64,000 bases of DNA. Source: Pseudisothecium myosuroides. Taxonomy: Eukaryota; Streptophyta; Bryopsida; Hypnales; Lembophyllaceae. Location: positions 27,367,452 to 27,431,451 of the forward strand of contig OX637294.1 of NCBI GenBank assembly GCA_951799445.1. The letters are read 5' to 3'. The notes under the pieces are model-generated. The model was given only the letters and a program-made list of their open reading frames with translations. It made no database searches and had not been told where the DNA came from. Positions 48,062 through 58,762 of the stretch are shown piece by piece (positions within the stretch are counted from its first letter, which is position 1; each line of letters begins with the position of its first letter). The position numbers were made by a program, and so were the translations under genes.

Positions 48062-48384
48062 ACCTTTATTTACAATAGCATGTCACTTTCTTCACAAGTT
48101 GCGTTTAACTGCTATACAAAATCACATTTTATAGTGATTGTACATTGAGTGATTATGTATATATGCATTCAAACATTACTTTCAATAAATTGCAATGTTA
48201 TTTGTATTTTCTACATGGTATTTCGGAATTTTCTTTCTATATGCATTCTTTTTGTGTCATTGCATTGCAAAATTTGTATATATAGAGATGAAATTCTCTT
48301 CAATTTATGAGTTGTAGTGTTTGAAATAACTCCCATTTCCCTGGAAAACTCCCATTTTAACGAATATGATGTTTTTTATTTTTT

Positions 48385-48517
48385 TATTTTTTTTTTGTGC
48401 GATTGACCAAAAACGGGGGTATCGCAAGGGAGTCCAAATACCCCCATCGGATCCGACGGGGGTATTTGGACTCCCTCACAGTACCCCCATTTTTGGTCAA
48501 TTGCACAAAAAAACAAA
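48385..48517. repeat. Short foldback repeat with GC-rich stem
   Basis: 'gtgcgattgaccaaaaacg' and 'gagtccaaatacccccatcgg' have inverse partners immediately downstream (to about 48506), so the stem is ~55 bp with almost no loop. T-rich and A-rich flanks lie outside. Confidence 0.8.
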
Positions 48518-50167
48518 AAAACAAAAAAACAAAACACGCATGCTTACTTCTAACCAAAAACAAACAAAAGAAATTGGACACAAAAATTCTTAAAAAACAA
48601 ACGAAGCTAAAATTCAAATTCAATGTGCACTTACCATTTGCATGAAGCCTCCCCACTGCCGATACCTGAAATGCCAAAATGCAAGCCAATGGTCCAAGTG
48701 ATGAAGCACATCTTCAATGGCAGCTCTAGACGATAACCACCAAGATCAAATTGCAAGGTAACGTGTCTCTGCCTCTTCCATACTCTTTGCATTTTTATAT
48801 TGACATTGGCCCCATGGCAAGATATTTAGATTCCAAATCATGGTGGTAATAGGCTTGTCTACCTTATGATAGAAACCATGCATGTTCAAATTCTTACAAC
48901 GTGTAGCTACCTTTATTAGTCAACATCTTTGTAACTCCCTAGTCCCCAGGCATTTCAATTATACAATTGTACTACAACCACTTTGTAGATCATGGCTGAC
49001 CTTACTACCCTACAAATCATCACCTTCAATTTAGGTGGGTATCAACTTTCGTGCTCTAAAGCTATGTTATTGCGAGCAAGCTCCCATGTCCAATTCATAA
49101 TAGACTTTTTAAACCATCAATCACTTTGTATTTGTAAATTAAATGCTCCAGTATAGACTAGTCACTGATATGAAATTATACACCTCTTTTCCTTCATAAT
49201 TGGTGTTTGCATGCAGACGATGAGAGCCTAGCTTGGAGCGTTCAATCGATTGTCAATGGAGCAGACTAAGAATCCTGAAGCTAGGAGTGTCCATTTAAAA
49301 TAAGGTTTGCAGCTCCTTTACCATTCCAACATTTGCAAATCAAAATCAACTATTTTGGAAGTTAGTAAGGTAGCTGTTTCATCAATTCTATAGAGAATAG
49401 CGCGAGATGATGGCTATGGCCATTCAATAGTCAATTGTGGTGATGTAGAAGTGAAGCAAGCATTGGAATTTGTAACATGGATGTCAATTCACTTACAAGT
49501 GTGTGACTTGCAGCTAGCTAAAGTACAGATTAGCCGCCTTCGTTTGTACAAACAAAGAATATGGATAGCTATCCAATTTCATTCTTTGTGTGATTGAAGA
49601 GTTGGTCTTTGATTGAGTGTAAAGGAATTTTGGCACACTCAGGTGTGTGGACATTCCTTCATTAAATAATGAAAAGGGAAATTGAACCACAACCTAATGC
49701 TTTGTTTTGAAGGCGAGACTCTGCAGAGATAAACTCTAATTTTGGCAACAATCCTCAGCGGCAAAATATATATGGTGGATTGCAAACTAAATTGCACACG
49801 GTTTGTCCAACACTATACTTTGTAACATGTGCATTGCATGTTTGGTTGACTAAGCTCGAAATGGTAATCAGTGACTGAATCATTTAGAGTGCCAAATATT
49901 TTTGAATCTCAAATGTTCAAATTTGGAATTTGGTTGATTAGCACTTTTACAAATGATTGAAAAAAAATGAATGTTAGTAAATTGACCAGATTCCACCACT
50001 TTAGCAATTTTCACGATTGACACCTTGAAAATTAAAAAATCTATTAAAGAATACCTATCCTAGATCTTTATAAAAATGAATGTCACAATTTGAAAGTGTA
50101 AAAGCGAGCCAATTCGACAAAATTGACGATGAAAGAGTCAACAAATTGTAGTAGAATATAGAGAGGT
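48518..50167. other. AT-rich intergenic DNA
   Basis: No gene recognised; separates the decayed FCP1-like gene from duplication copy 2. Confidence 0.4.
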
Positions 50168-51346
50168 AATCAATGACCTCAACCTTCTCTATTGACACAT
50201 CTTGTAATTAGACAATCCCAATTTATCTTGAAAATTTGCCATGTTGTGCACATACCTAATTGAACAATTTCCACATGTAAAGTTGTAAATACATGTAACT
50301 TCATTTACAAGACAATCGTTACAAAGGTCCAAGTGTAATATTAGCTCTAATTTTAGCACCATTGATTCATTAGATTGTAGAAAGGTTATAGATTTGCCAA
50401 GTACTAGTTTTATTTTGTGGGAATTAGTAGAACACACTCAATATTTCATGCCACACTAATTTGAAAGAAAATATATTACAACTACTGCGTCTTTTGTAAA
50501 TTAGTATCCCACACTAATAGAAAAAATCACTTTAGTAACAACCAAGCCATCATAGATCCCCTACTACAATTGAAAAGTCAAACTCACACCAAATCTCTCA
50601 AACAAGCACCTCCAAAACTAGAATGCAAATGGGGCACTTATGGCAACTAAGACAAACTCAACCAAACAACACATAGAAAAGCAAGAAATGAAGGAAAAGA
50701 CAATACCATGTAAACCCAAAACTTCAACTACAATAAACTTACATCCAAGATCAAAATCAATTTATTTCTCTTGAGCTCAAAGCCACACTAACATTTAATC
50801 ACCTAGCCTCAACATTGACTTTCAAAACTCACACCAAGGCAAGGACCAAAAATTGAGTAACCAAAAATTGAGTTGCCTATTTACGAGCACATCAACTGCA
50901 ATAGCAACAAGAGTGACCTTGCTACTAAAGAAAAATAACTCCTAGCATGGCCATCTTGAACAAAGAACTTCAAAACAATCATTTTGACATCTTTTCTAGT
51001 GAATAGTCTTCTCAATACATTTTGAAGTTGCCAACAAAAGGATGCATATTGTATGGACAAGGCGGTCTTAGACAATTTCTAACTAAAATTTGCCATCCTC
51101 TGATTTCAACTTCTACACAAAAACCATCGCTGAAAAAAATGCAAAGACTACAACCTCTATGAATACCTCCTTTGAGTCATTTCCAACCAATGCAATTGTT
51201 TTCAATCAATGATCAACACGATAACTATATTTGCAAATAATGACAAATTACAATGAAAATTTTCAAATTACAATTGCATGCAAAAATCATGGTCAAGAGA
51301 TTCAAAAAACAAGATAGCCAACAATTGGTCAAGATTGCCAACCTGG

Positions 51347-53716
51347 TCACCAATAATCACCGCAAGAGCACACGCCATCTTGGAAGTGGTGAAAGCGATT
51401 GGCATCCCTCAAAACAATATCTCGTTTAGTCACCTTTGAGATAAACTTGGTTGCTGTATGGCAGTCTAAACACACTCGAAGGTTCTTGAACACCCGAATT
51501 CGCTGTCCAGGGAGGGTCCGCATGAGTCCGTAAGCAATAGCCAACTTCTCGCTATGAGAGCAAAGAGCAAGCTCTTTCTCCTCTTCCTCAATGTTCCGCA
51601 ACACTAGCCGGGTATCAGGAATGTAGCCTTCGGCCTTAATTGTCTCACTCAATCTCCTCAGCTCAGCATAGATCTCCTTCGCTTCTGAGTGAGAAGTATC
51701 CCCTACGACGAAGTCATGGACCTTGTTATCAACTTCAATCCAGCTACGCCCTGGCTCCTTGCGTATACCTCTCTCCTGCATTACAGTGCGCACCCACAAC
51801 ACCTCCTCCCACTTGCCAGCTGCAGCATAGATATTCGAGAGAAGCACGTATGTAGAAGCATCCTTCGGTTCCACCTTGAGACGCTCATTCGCGGCAAGTT
51901 TGCCCAACTCCACATTACCGTACGTTCTACAAGCACCAAGCAAGGCTCCCCAAGTTGCATCATTTGGTTCCACCGGCATGTTGTCAATCAAGAGCTTGGC
52001 TTCCTCCAAGTGTCCTGCTCGCGCAAGAACATCCACCATGCAGTTACAAAGCACCACACTAGGTTCGATGCCATAATCTTGTGTCATAGCCAAAAAATGT
52101 CTCCGGCTCTCATCCACAAGGCCTGAATGACTACAAGCTGACAACACTGCAACGAATGAGATCTCATTGGGCTTCACACCGTCTGCAATCATAGTTTTAA
52201 AGACTTCCAGGGCTTCATGCCCACATCCATGCTCTGCAAGTCCGCCAATCATAACGGTCCATGTGATTACATCACGATCCTCCATCCTCTCAAAAACCAC
52301 TCGTGCATCATCCAAACTGCCACATTTAGCATACATGTGAACCAGCGCGTTGCCCACACGCAAATCCGACTCAAGTCCCGCTTCACGGACATGGCTATGA
52401 ACCTCCCTTACCCACTCCAAAGCCCCCGCGCTTGCACATGCATTCAGGATACTCATATAAGTGATTGCGTCTGGTTTGAAGCCTTCCCGTTTCATTTGGA
52501 GAAGAAGTCGATATGCTTCAGACCCACAGCCATGTTGCGCAAGTCCTCCAATCATCACGTTCCAAGTAATCACGTCCCGTTCCTCCATCTTGTCAAAAGC
52601 CAGTAGCGCATCATCGATACTGCCACACTTCGCATACATGTGCACCAGCGCGTTGCCCACACGCACATGTGACTCAAATCCGGCTTCACGGGCATGGCTA
52701 TGAACCTCCCTGACCCACTCCAAAGCCCCCGCGCTTGCACATGCATTCAGGATACTCGCATATGTAAAGGCGTCTGGTTTGAAGCCTTCCCGTTTCATTC
52801 GGAGAAGAAGTCGATATGCTTCCTCACCATCAACGCTGTCGGCATATGCTCCAATCATCACATTCCAGGTAATCACATCGCGACTCGCCAACTTATCAAA
52901 AGTGTTCCTTGCCTCCTCTATGTTCCCACACTTTGCATACATTTTAAGAAGCGAAGTCCCCACACGAACATCTGATTCCAACCCGCCCTCTCTGATATGT
53001 GCATGAACTTCCTGGACCCACTTCAAGGCTGATGGGCTCGCACAGGCTTTCAGGATGCTCAAGTAAGTAACTGCATTAGGTTGCATACCTTCCTTTCGCA
53101 TGCGATGGAAAACTTCCATGGCGGCTTTCACACAACTGTGCTGAGCATAACCTCCAATCATGACGTTCCAAGTAACAACACTCTTCTTCGCAAGTTCGTC
53201 AAACACTCTGCATGCATCCTCCAGTCTCCCACATCTGATGTATCCATTCAATAGGTTGTTTGCCACATATATATTCTGCTGCATGCCACTCTCAATGGCG
53301 CACTCATGAACCTGCTTTACTGCCGGAAGGTCTTCCTGCTTCAAGCACCGCTTCAGAATTTCAACATAGGAGTACGACTCTATTGCAATGCCCTGTTGTA
53401 GTCGGTTCTTCAAAAGATCAATTGCTTCACTAGCGTTCGTTGCGCTTTGCATGCGCTTACTCCCACCACTAACTTGAGCTGCTTGCTTTGACGCTTTCGC
53501 ACTAGCGGGCGAAGTGTTTCTCCTTCGAAAATTGGTACTCACAGAGGGTTTTCCCCAAACTGATGACGATGAACACCTAATGGGTCCGCTGCTCCTTCCT
53601 CCATAGGAGGCTGAGACACATAAAATACACGGCTGTATATGCCATGGAGACTTCAAGAGTGTGATCACACAGGCATCCTGGTCACACAAATCCCCGACAG
53701 TATGTAAAGAAAACAT
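51347..53716 (-). CDS. DYW-type pentatricopeptide repeat protein, copy 2 (789 aa)
   Basis: Paralogue of 36655-39327 with the same N-terminus, PPR tract, E motifs, PG box and complete DYW deaminase (HSE, CLDCH, C-terminal CSCGDYW). It is shorter by exactly 101 residues, one PLS triplet. The remaining second triplet is a hybrid of copy 1's triplets two and three, with the switch inside 52330-52361. A few substitutions lie in the C-terminal half (for example IGGL for IDGL, PND for PNG, DASTYV for DASACV, TKRDIV for TKQDIV). The N-terminal ~450 residues appear identical. Fewer repeats should shift the RNA footprint by three nucleotides, so its target may differ. Confidence 0.93.
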   Translation of the reverse strand: MFSLHTVGDLCDQDACVITLLKSPWHIQPCILCVSASYGGRSSGPIRCSSSSVWGKPSVSTNFRRRNTSPASAKASKQAAQVSGGSKRMQSATNASEAIDLLKNRLQQGIAIESYSYVEILKRCLKQEDLPAVKQVHECAIESGMQQNIYVANNLLNGYIRCGRLEDACRVFDELAKKSVVTWNVMIGGYAQHSCVKAAMEVFHRMRKEGMQPNAVTYLSILKACASPSALKWVQEVHAHIREGGLESDVRVGTSLLKMYAKCGNIEEARNTFDKLASRDVITWNVMIGAYADSVDGEEAYRLLLRMKREGFKPDAFTYASILNACASAGALEWVREVHSHAREAGFESHVRVGNALVHMYAKCGSIDDALLAFDKMEERDVITWNVMIGGLAQHGCGSEAYRLLLQMKREGFKPDAITYMSILNACASAGALEWVREVHSHVREAGLESDLRVGNALVHMYAKCGSLDDARVVFERMEDRDVITWTVMIGGLAEHGCGHEALEVFKTMIADGVKPNEISFVAVLSACSHSGLVDESRRHFLAMTQDYGIEPSVVLCNCMVDVLARAGHLEEAKLLIDNMPVEPNDATWGALLGACRTYGNVELGKLAANERLKVEPKDASTYVLLSNIYAAAGKWEEVLWVRTVMQERGIRKEPGRSWIEVDNKVHDFVVGDTSHSEAKEIYAELRRLSETIKAEGYIPDTRLVLRNIEEEEKELALCSHSEKLAIAYGLMRTLPGQRIRVFKNLRVCLDCHTATKFISKVTKRDIVLRDANRFHHFQDGVCSCGDYW

Positions 53717-55844
53717 TCAAGTGGTATCAGTTTCAGCATAAGTACTCATCGGTTCTAATATTTAATGTTTAACGTCTAACCAACCAAGTTCACATCCTGT
53801 CAGTTTGGGAGAAGCGTACCACCCGTATTGATCAAATATACTGCTGTCGACCGACCTAAATGTATCGGACACATGCGTTGCTAACATGACCACGGTACTT
53901 CAGTTCAGACAAGTCACAAGTCATCCAACTACTTCCGTAGAACAGGTGAATGGCCGGAAGTCAACGCTCACTCACCCGTGCACCAGCTCCAAGCACCACA
54001 TAGCTTCTCGTCTGCTGCCTACGATGCGACAAAAGGTGCATTAATGCGGACATTTTGTGGCTCTGCGTATACAAACTTCTAACGGTTCCGCTTCAACAAC
54101 AGAGTAACACCACAGATAGAAATCCAACTTCTCATCTAGTAAAAGTATAGGACTGAATCTCCTCAAGTCTTTGGCCCCCTTTCAAGTGCACGTCCTCCAT
54201 CAGTTGAAAAGAGCTCCTTCTGCATATCCAGGCAATGTCTGAAACCCTGAGTAAAAGTTGAAAAAATAGCATATAAGTATCAATCTGCTCCCTTCAACTG
54301 AGTTCCTTCTCTTCCTCAAATTGCTAAACCTCCAGGCAGGAAGAGAAATTCTAGTTTCGTTCAGCAACCCCAACCTCAACATCAGCAACGTCCAATGAAC
54401 ACAACAAGCTTCAAAACTCGACTTCAGCAGAGACACAAAGTATAATGTATCACTGGCAATATCTTCAAGGCTGTCCAATCGCTTGTCTGATTTTATTCCT
54501 CCTTCTCGGCCTTCAGCACCAATAATTCCAAGGTCTGCCGCTTCCAATCCATTAACTAGAAGTTCAATTCAGTCCACACACAAAAGTTCCACATACGAAT
54601 GCCTGTCTTGAGATCTTCCGCTCCCCGTTAACTGAAAACGATCTCCTCCTGCTTTTCTGAACCCCCTCCAAATTGCTCAGCCCTCAGGGTTCTGAGAGAG
54701 AAAAACACTCACTAGTTCCCTGTATCAACCACAACCGACGTATGGAGCCTTAATACTTAGCTTCAGTCAAACAAATTACGGCCTTCTGCTCCCTTGCAGC
54801 TGTGTCTGTTCGATTCTCCACACTGCTCAACCCGGAACTCTCACGCCACCAAGCACGGAGGAAGGAACAACTGCAGCAGCTTGACATCAACATCGACAAC
54901 TTCAAATGACTTCAGCTTCAGAAAACTGGACTGGAACGTAGTCAGGGGAAAGCTCAAATGTGAAAGTATCAATCTCTAAGATTCTCTAATCCCTTACACA
55001 CTCTTCTATAGCCGGCAAGAAAGCTGCAACATCATGAAAAGCAAGAAACCTAAACCACAACATCTCACATGAACAACCCCAATATCTCCCCAATCGAGTA
55101 AACCTCCAAGCAGGAAGAGAACCCACAACGCCCACAACTCTCAACATCTGCAAACAGCTTCAAAATTTAACTATGCTGCAGAGAAAGGATCACATGCTGC
55201 AGACAAAGGATATCATGCTGCAGTGAGGAATTATACCTGGCAGTGGAGACTCAACGTGCGGACAGGTAAATCTGGTGCAGCAAGACGACATGGCGAGACA
55301 CCACATGCGTCAACCTCACCAACCAACCCTAAGACCCGATTTCTACAGTCGAGGTTGAGCAGTGCAGTCGCACCATGCAACGGTGTTTTAGGGTTTTGAT
55401 GATCTCGTCCAGGAGTACTCGGGCAAGATAGCTGTTGTACATGAAGGCGGAAAGTTCGATTTTTAGAATCCAGGGTTCCCTTGAGGCCTTGAGTGACAGC
55501 AGCAGAACTGAAAGTTCTGAAATCCACGGTCCCAGGAATCCTCTTCGCCCCTCAAAATGGTGTCTGGCCTGCAGCAAAACCATGGACCCCTGCTTATTCC
55601 TGCTTACCCGAGAATCCCGGCGAAGGACAGACTCGGATATCCTTAGCCGCATCCTAAGTAAAGATTGAAACCGGTCACTTCAAACCTTAAATCCAAATCG
55701 AACGAGAATTCACGACAAGGGTTAGGGTCTTCTTCAGTTTGCACCACCAGTGGGCTTCTCTGTTTTCTTCGTGGTCTTCTTCGTGGTAAAATAGGAGCGG
55801 CCGTGGTCGGTTTGCTAGTTCTTCCGTTGGGATTGGAATTCGGA
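53717..55844 (-). other. PPR copy 2 upstream region
   Basis: Nearly identical to 39328-41455, including the degenerate ~370 bp internal repeats. This implies that promoter and leader were duplicated with the gene. No separate gene supported. Confidence 0.5.
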
Positions 55845-55902
55845 AGCGTTGGAAATGGAGGCTCTGTGCGTTGGCGTTGACGCGAAGAAGTAATGGACTA
55901 GG

Positions 55903-56289
55903 TAATTGGTATGCAGCCCTTGGTTATGGGAAATGACCTTGGGCTCATAAGGTAGGTATCCCAAAACCGCCTCTAATTGCTACTGTGCCTAATTACTACT
56001 ATTAGACTGTTCAAATTCTTATATATTCTTATTGGCAAGGGAAAGGAGGTTCCAACGCACCAAAGAACGCCACATTTGGATACTGTATGCAAAAGTTATG
56101 AAGGAACAAAGTTTGGTTCTAAAAGCGTTTCTTTCACAGAGGTACATAACTGATTTTAGAGATGTACACACACTGAAGATGGCGCTTTAAGGTCAGTGGC
56201 GCATTTGGGATGCCTACCTTACCTGCTGAGACGCGGGAGCATAATTATGATGCAAGTGCTTCTCACAATCAAGGGTTGCATACCAATTA
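55903..56289. mobile_element. Possible 387 bp MITE
   Basis: Inverted ends TAATTGGTATGCAGCCCTTG and TAATTGGTATGCAACCCTTG. It lies in the 1.5 kb block present only in duplication copy 2. No target duplication identified and no coding region. Confidence 0.6.
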
Positions 56290-56540
56290 TCAGACATAAT
56301 CATGATGCAAATCATTATATAATAACAAAAATTAAATTTTTGCCAAAGAATTAATGAAAGTCCAAAATGAATTCAGGCATTATAATCAAGAAGGTTGATA
56401 TATTCAACAACCACACAGTATTGATTTGATAGTCACTTGTGTTGTGAGTCCATGAAGGTGTATAAACATTCTCTTTATAGAAGTGGGGTGGTAGGAGGTA
56501 AAACAATTCATATGGGTTATGTAAATTAGGATTAGTAGAA

Positions 56541-56982
56541 GCTCAACCACTCATACCTAGTTAAGTCAAAAGCAAGAATTGTCTTCAATATAGAACTTCA
56601 GACCTCATTTCGGCATAATAGAATAATTTTTTCCAAAAAAATTTGAATTAAAAAAAGGTTGGAAAATCAATCTAAATTTCATCTTCAAAAATCGGTTTGA
56701 GATTTCAATCTTCTAATCAAAAGTTATGGACAAAATTGAAAGAGGGGTTGGAAGGGACATTTCTTTGACATTTTCAAACATCCTCTTTAAATTTTATCCA
56801 TAACTTTTTTTTGGAGGCTCAAAATCACAAACGTTTTTTGGAAGAGAAAAGTTAGCTTGATTTACCAACTTTTTTGAGTTCAAATTTCCTTGAAAAAAGT
56901 TATTTTACTATGCCAAAATGAGGTATGAAGTTCTATATTTAACACAATTCCTACGTTCTAGCAATGAGCGGTCAAGTTTTCA
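56541..56982. repeat. Imperfect inverted repeat, about 190 bp arms
   Basis: 'tatagaacttcagacctcatt' (from 56590) pairs with 'aatgaggtatgaagttctata' (to 56938). Complementarity extends outward to 'accactcatacctag' / 'ctagcaatgagcggt' and inward past 'aagttatggacaaaatt'. About 75-80% complementary. Also confined to the block specific to copy 2. Confidence 0.7.
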
Positions 56983-57744
56983 TCTTCAAATTGTTCCATA
57001 TGCTTTGAGGATTCATAATGGACAACGGATTTCACTATAAAAAGACCTCTTTATCCATTTCTAAGTGGATATGTGATGGCATCAAAATGTATTGGTATCT
57101 TTTTCAACATTTTAACATGCTTTACATATAATTTTCCTTGGATTTGGCAAGGTGACTTATTAATTTTCAGAATCATTTGGCTTTGAACATTTTAATTTTT
57201 CGGCCAAAGGTGACCTCTGGCTATGGTATAACCGTTTTGGTCTAAGCCTAGTTCTAGATTATAAATGATTTTAGAATCATTTCAAAGTGAAGTCCATTAG
57301 CCAATACAAATTCCAAGGTTTGCTACCTGGTGGATATCTATAATACTGAAGCAGTCCCTAGTTTTGGCTCATACACTGCTTCTCCGTTTCCAATGATTGG
57401 TTGCCATGTATACAAGAATAGGCTGCATCATGATTATGTACTCCGCCTATACTGAATATGTGACATGTGTTAGGGATGAATGTTTGCAAGTTGTTGGTCT
57501 CTGAATATTCTCTCCAATTTTGTTTAGTTAACTCCCAAAAGACCTACTATAGTAGAGGGCTCTTATTGCAATCCTTTTCTTCAAACACTCCCTACAAGAA
57601 GCTTTGAAATGGAGAGAAAGTGATTTTGAAATGGATTGTTGATAATGTGAGAGCGAATTAAAATTTGTCAGAGATTGGTTTATATTTAGCCAATGGATGG
57701 AATAAGAGCTAGTGTGGGTCCATTTTGGAACTAAGTAAATACCA

Positions 57745-57820
57745 ACATCATCAACGGCAAACCGCCGGCGTTGCCGCAATCCAAAAAATTTCACCGGACC
57801 ATTCAATCGATAGGAGCGAC
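57745..57820 (-). pseudogene. Fragment of nuclear 18S rRNA (antisense to the + strand)
   Basis: Read on the minus strand from 57820, it begins GTCGCTCCTATCGATTGAAT and continues GGTCCGGTGAA...GGATTGCGGCAACGCCGGCG. This is the conserved region just after the CCGCCC segment near the 3' end of 18S rRNA. Compared with the plant sequence as I know it, the differences are mainly C-to-T and G-to-A. It is part of a ~100 bp insertion absent from duplication copy 1 and ends in a T-rich run. It is not a functional rRNA gene. Confidence 0.8.
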
Positions 57821-58431
57821 AATTTTTATTTTTATTTTTTTTAGACAAGTGTCCACCGACTTCTTGCAAGAAAAGTTGCAAGAAACACATTTAAGGTTGA
57901 ACTTCCTTCTACTAAAATGCTTTTCAGTCACTCATAACTTTAATTTGTGGATTGATCTGAAATTTTAGCCATACAAAAACCACAATAGTATGTGCAACTT
58001 TTCCAAAATTTTTTATTAGAAACGAACATTGCATGAAGAAATAACAAGCCTTCAAAGTTCACTATAATCCAAAAATGTCAAGATTTTGAACTTCAAATTG
58101 CTCCCAAACATTCAAGACAACTTGGATTGACATGAAATTCTACCACAATAACTAGACTTCAAGGGAAATATAATCTAATAAGTTTTTACTGAAAACAAAC
58201 ATTAGATGAAGGAGATGCAAGCCCCCAAAGTTGTAGCCATCAAATGCAGTTTAATAAACTCAAATTGAACTTGCGAACTTCGATTGGCTTCCAAAAAATT
58301 AAAACATTTTGGATTGATTTGAAAATTTTATCACACAAACTAGAAAAGAGAGCACAAATTTTCCAATAAGTTTTATTGAATTTGGACATCATATGTAAAA
58401 GTTATAACACTTTGAATTGGACTCGAAATTA

Positions 58432-58762
58432 TGAGTGAGCTCCCAATTTGTCACTTGGGACTCATAGATATCTTTTTTTTAGTTTGCAAATTAAAGTTGA
58501 TAAAAATATACAAAAAGCCATAAAAAGAGTGTAGACCTGAAATATGATTGTGTCATATTCAATATAGTATTTGATTTAGTTTTGATTTTATATATAAAAC
58601 TCCTCCAAACCCCGCCTAGAAATAGAATAGAAATCATAAAATAGCGGAATTTGTTGGGTTTAAGTCACACAGCCCCAAAGGGCTAAATCCCACCATGAAA
58701 GTGGAAATTCATGGCTAAGTCAGTATGAAGGATCCACAGCAAGGCTACTAGGTCGAGTCTTA
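58432..58762 (-). mobile_element. LTR-like fragment related to the 4.5 kb element
   Basis: Reverse complement of about 16610-16944: shared gagctcccaatttgtcactt at the end, then 'tgtcata...tatagtatttg', 'cacacagccccaaagggcta' and 'gaattcatggcta'. It terminates at a CACTA end at 58763, so it was truncated or interrupted. Confidence 0.75.

Larger units (their letters stand above)
50168..58431. repeat. Segmental duplication, copy 2
   Basis: Direct-orientation partner of 35446-42835, about 14.4-14.7 kb away. See that entry for the differences. Its right boundary is cut by an LTR-like fragment at about 58432. Confidence 0.92.
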
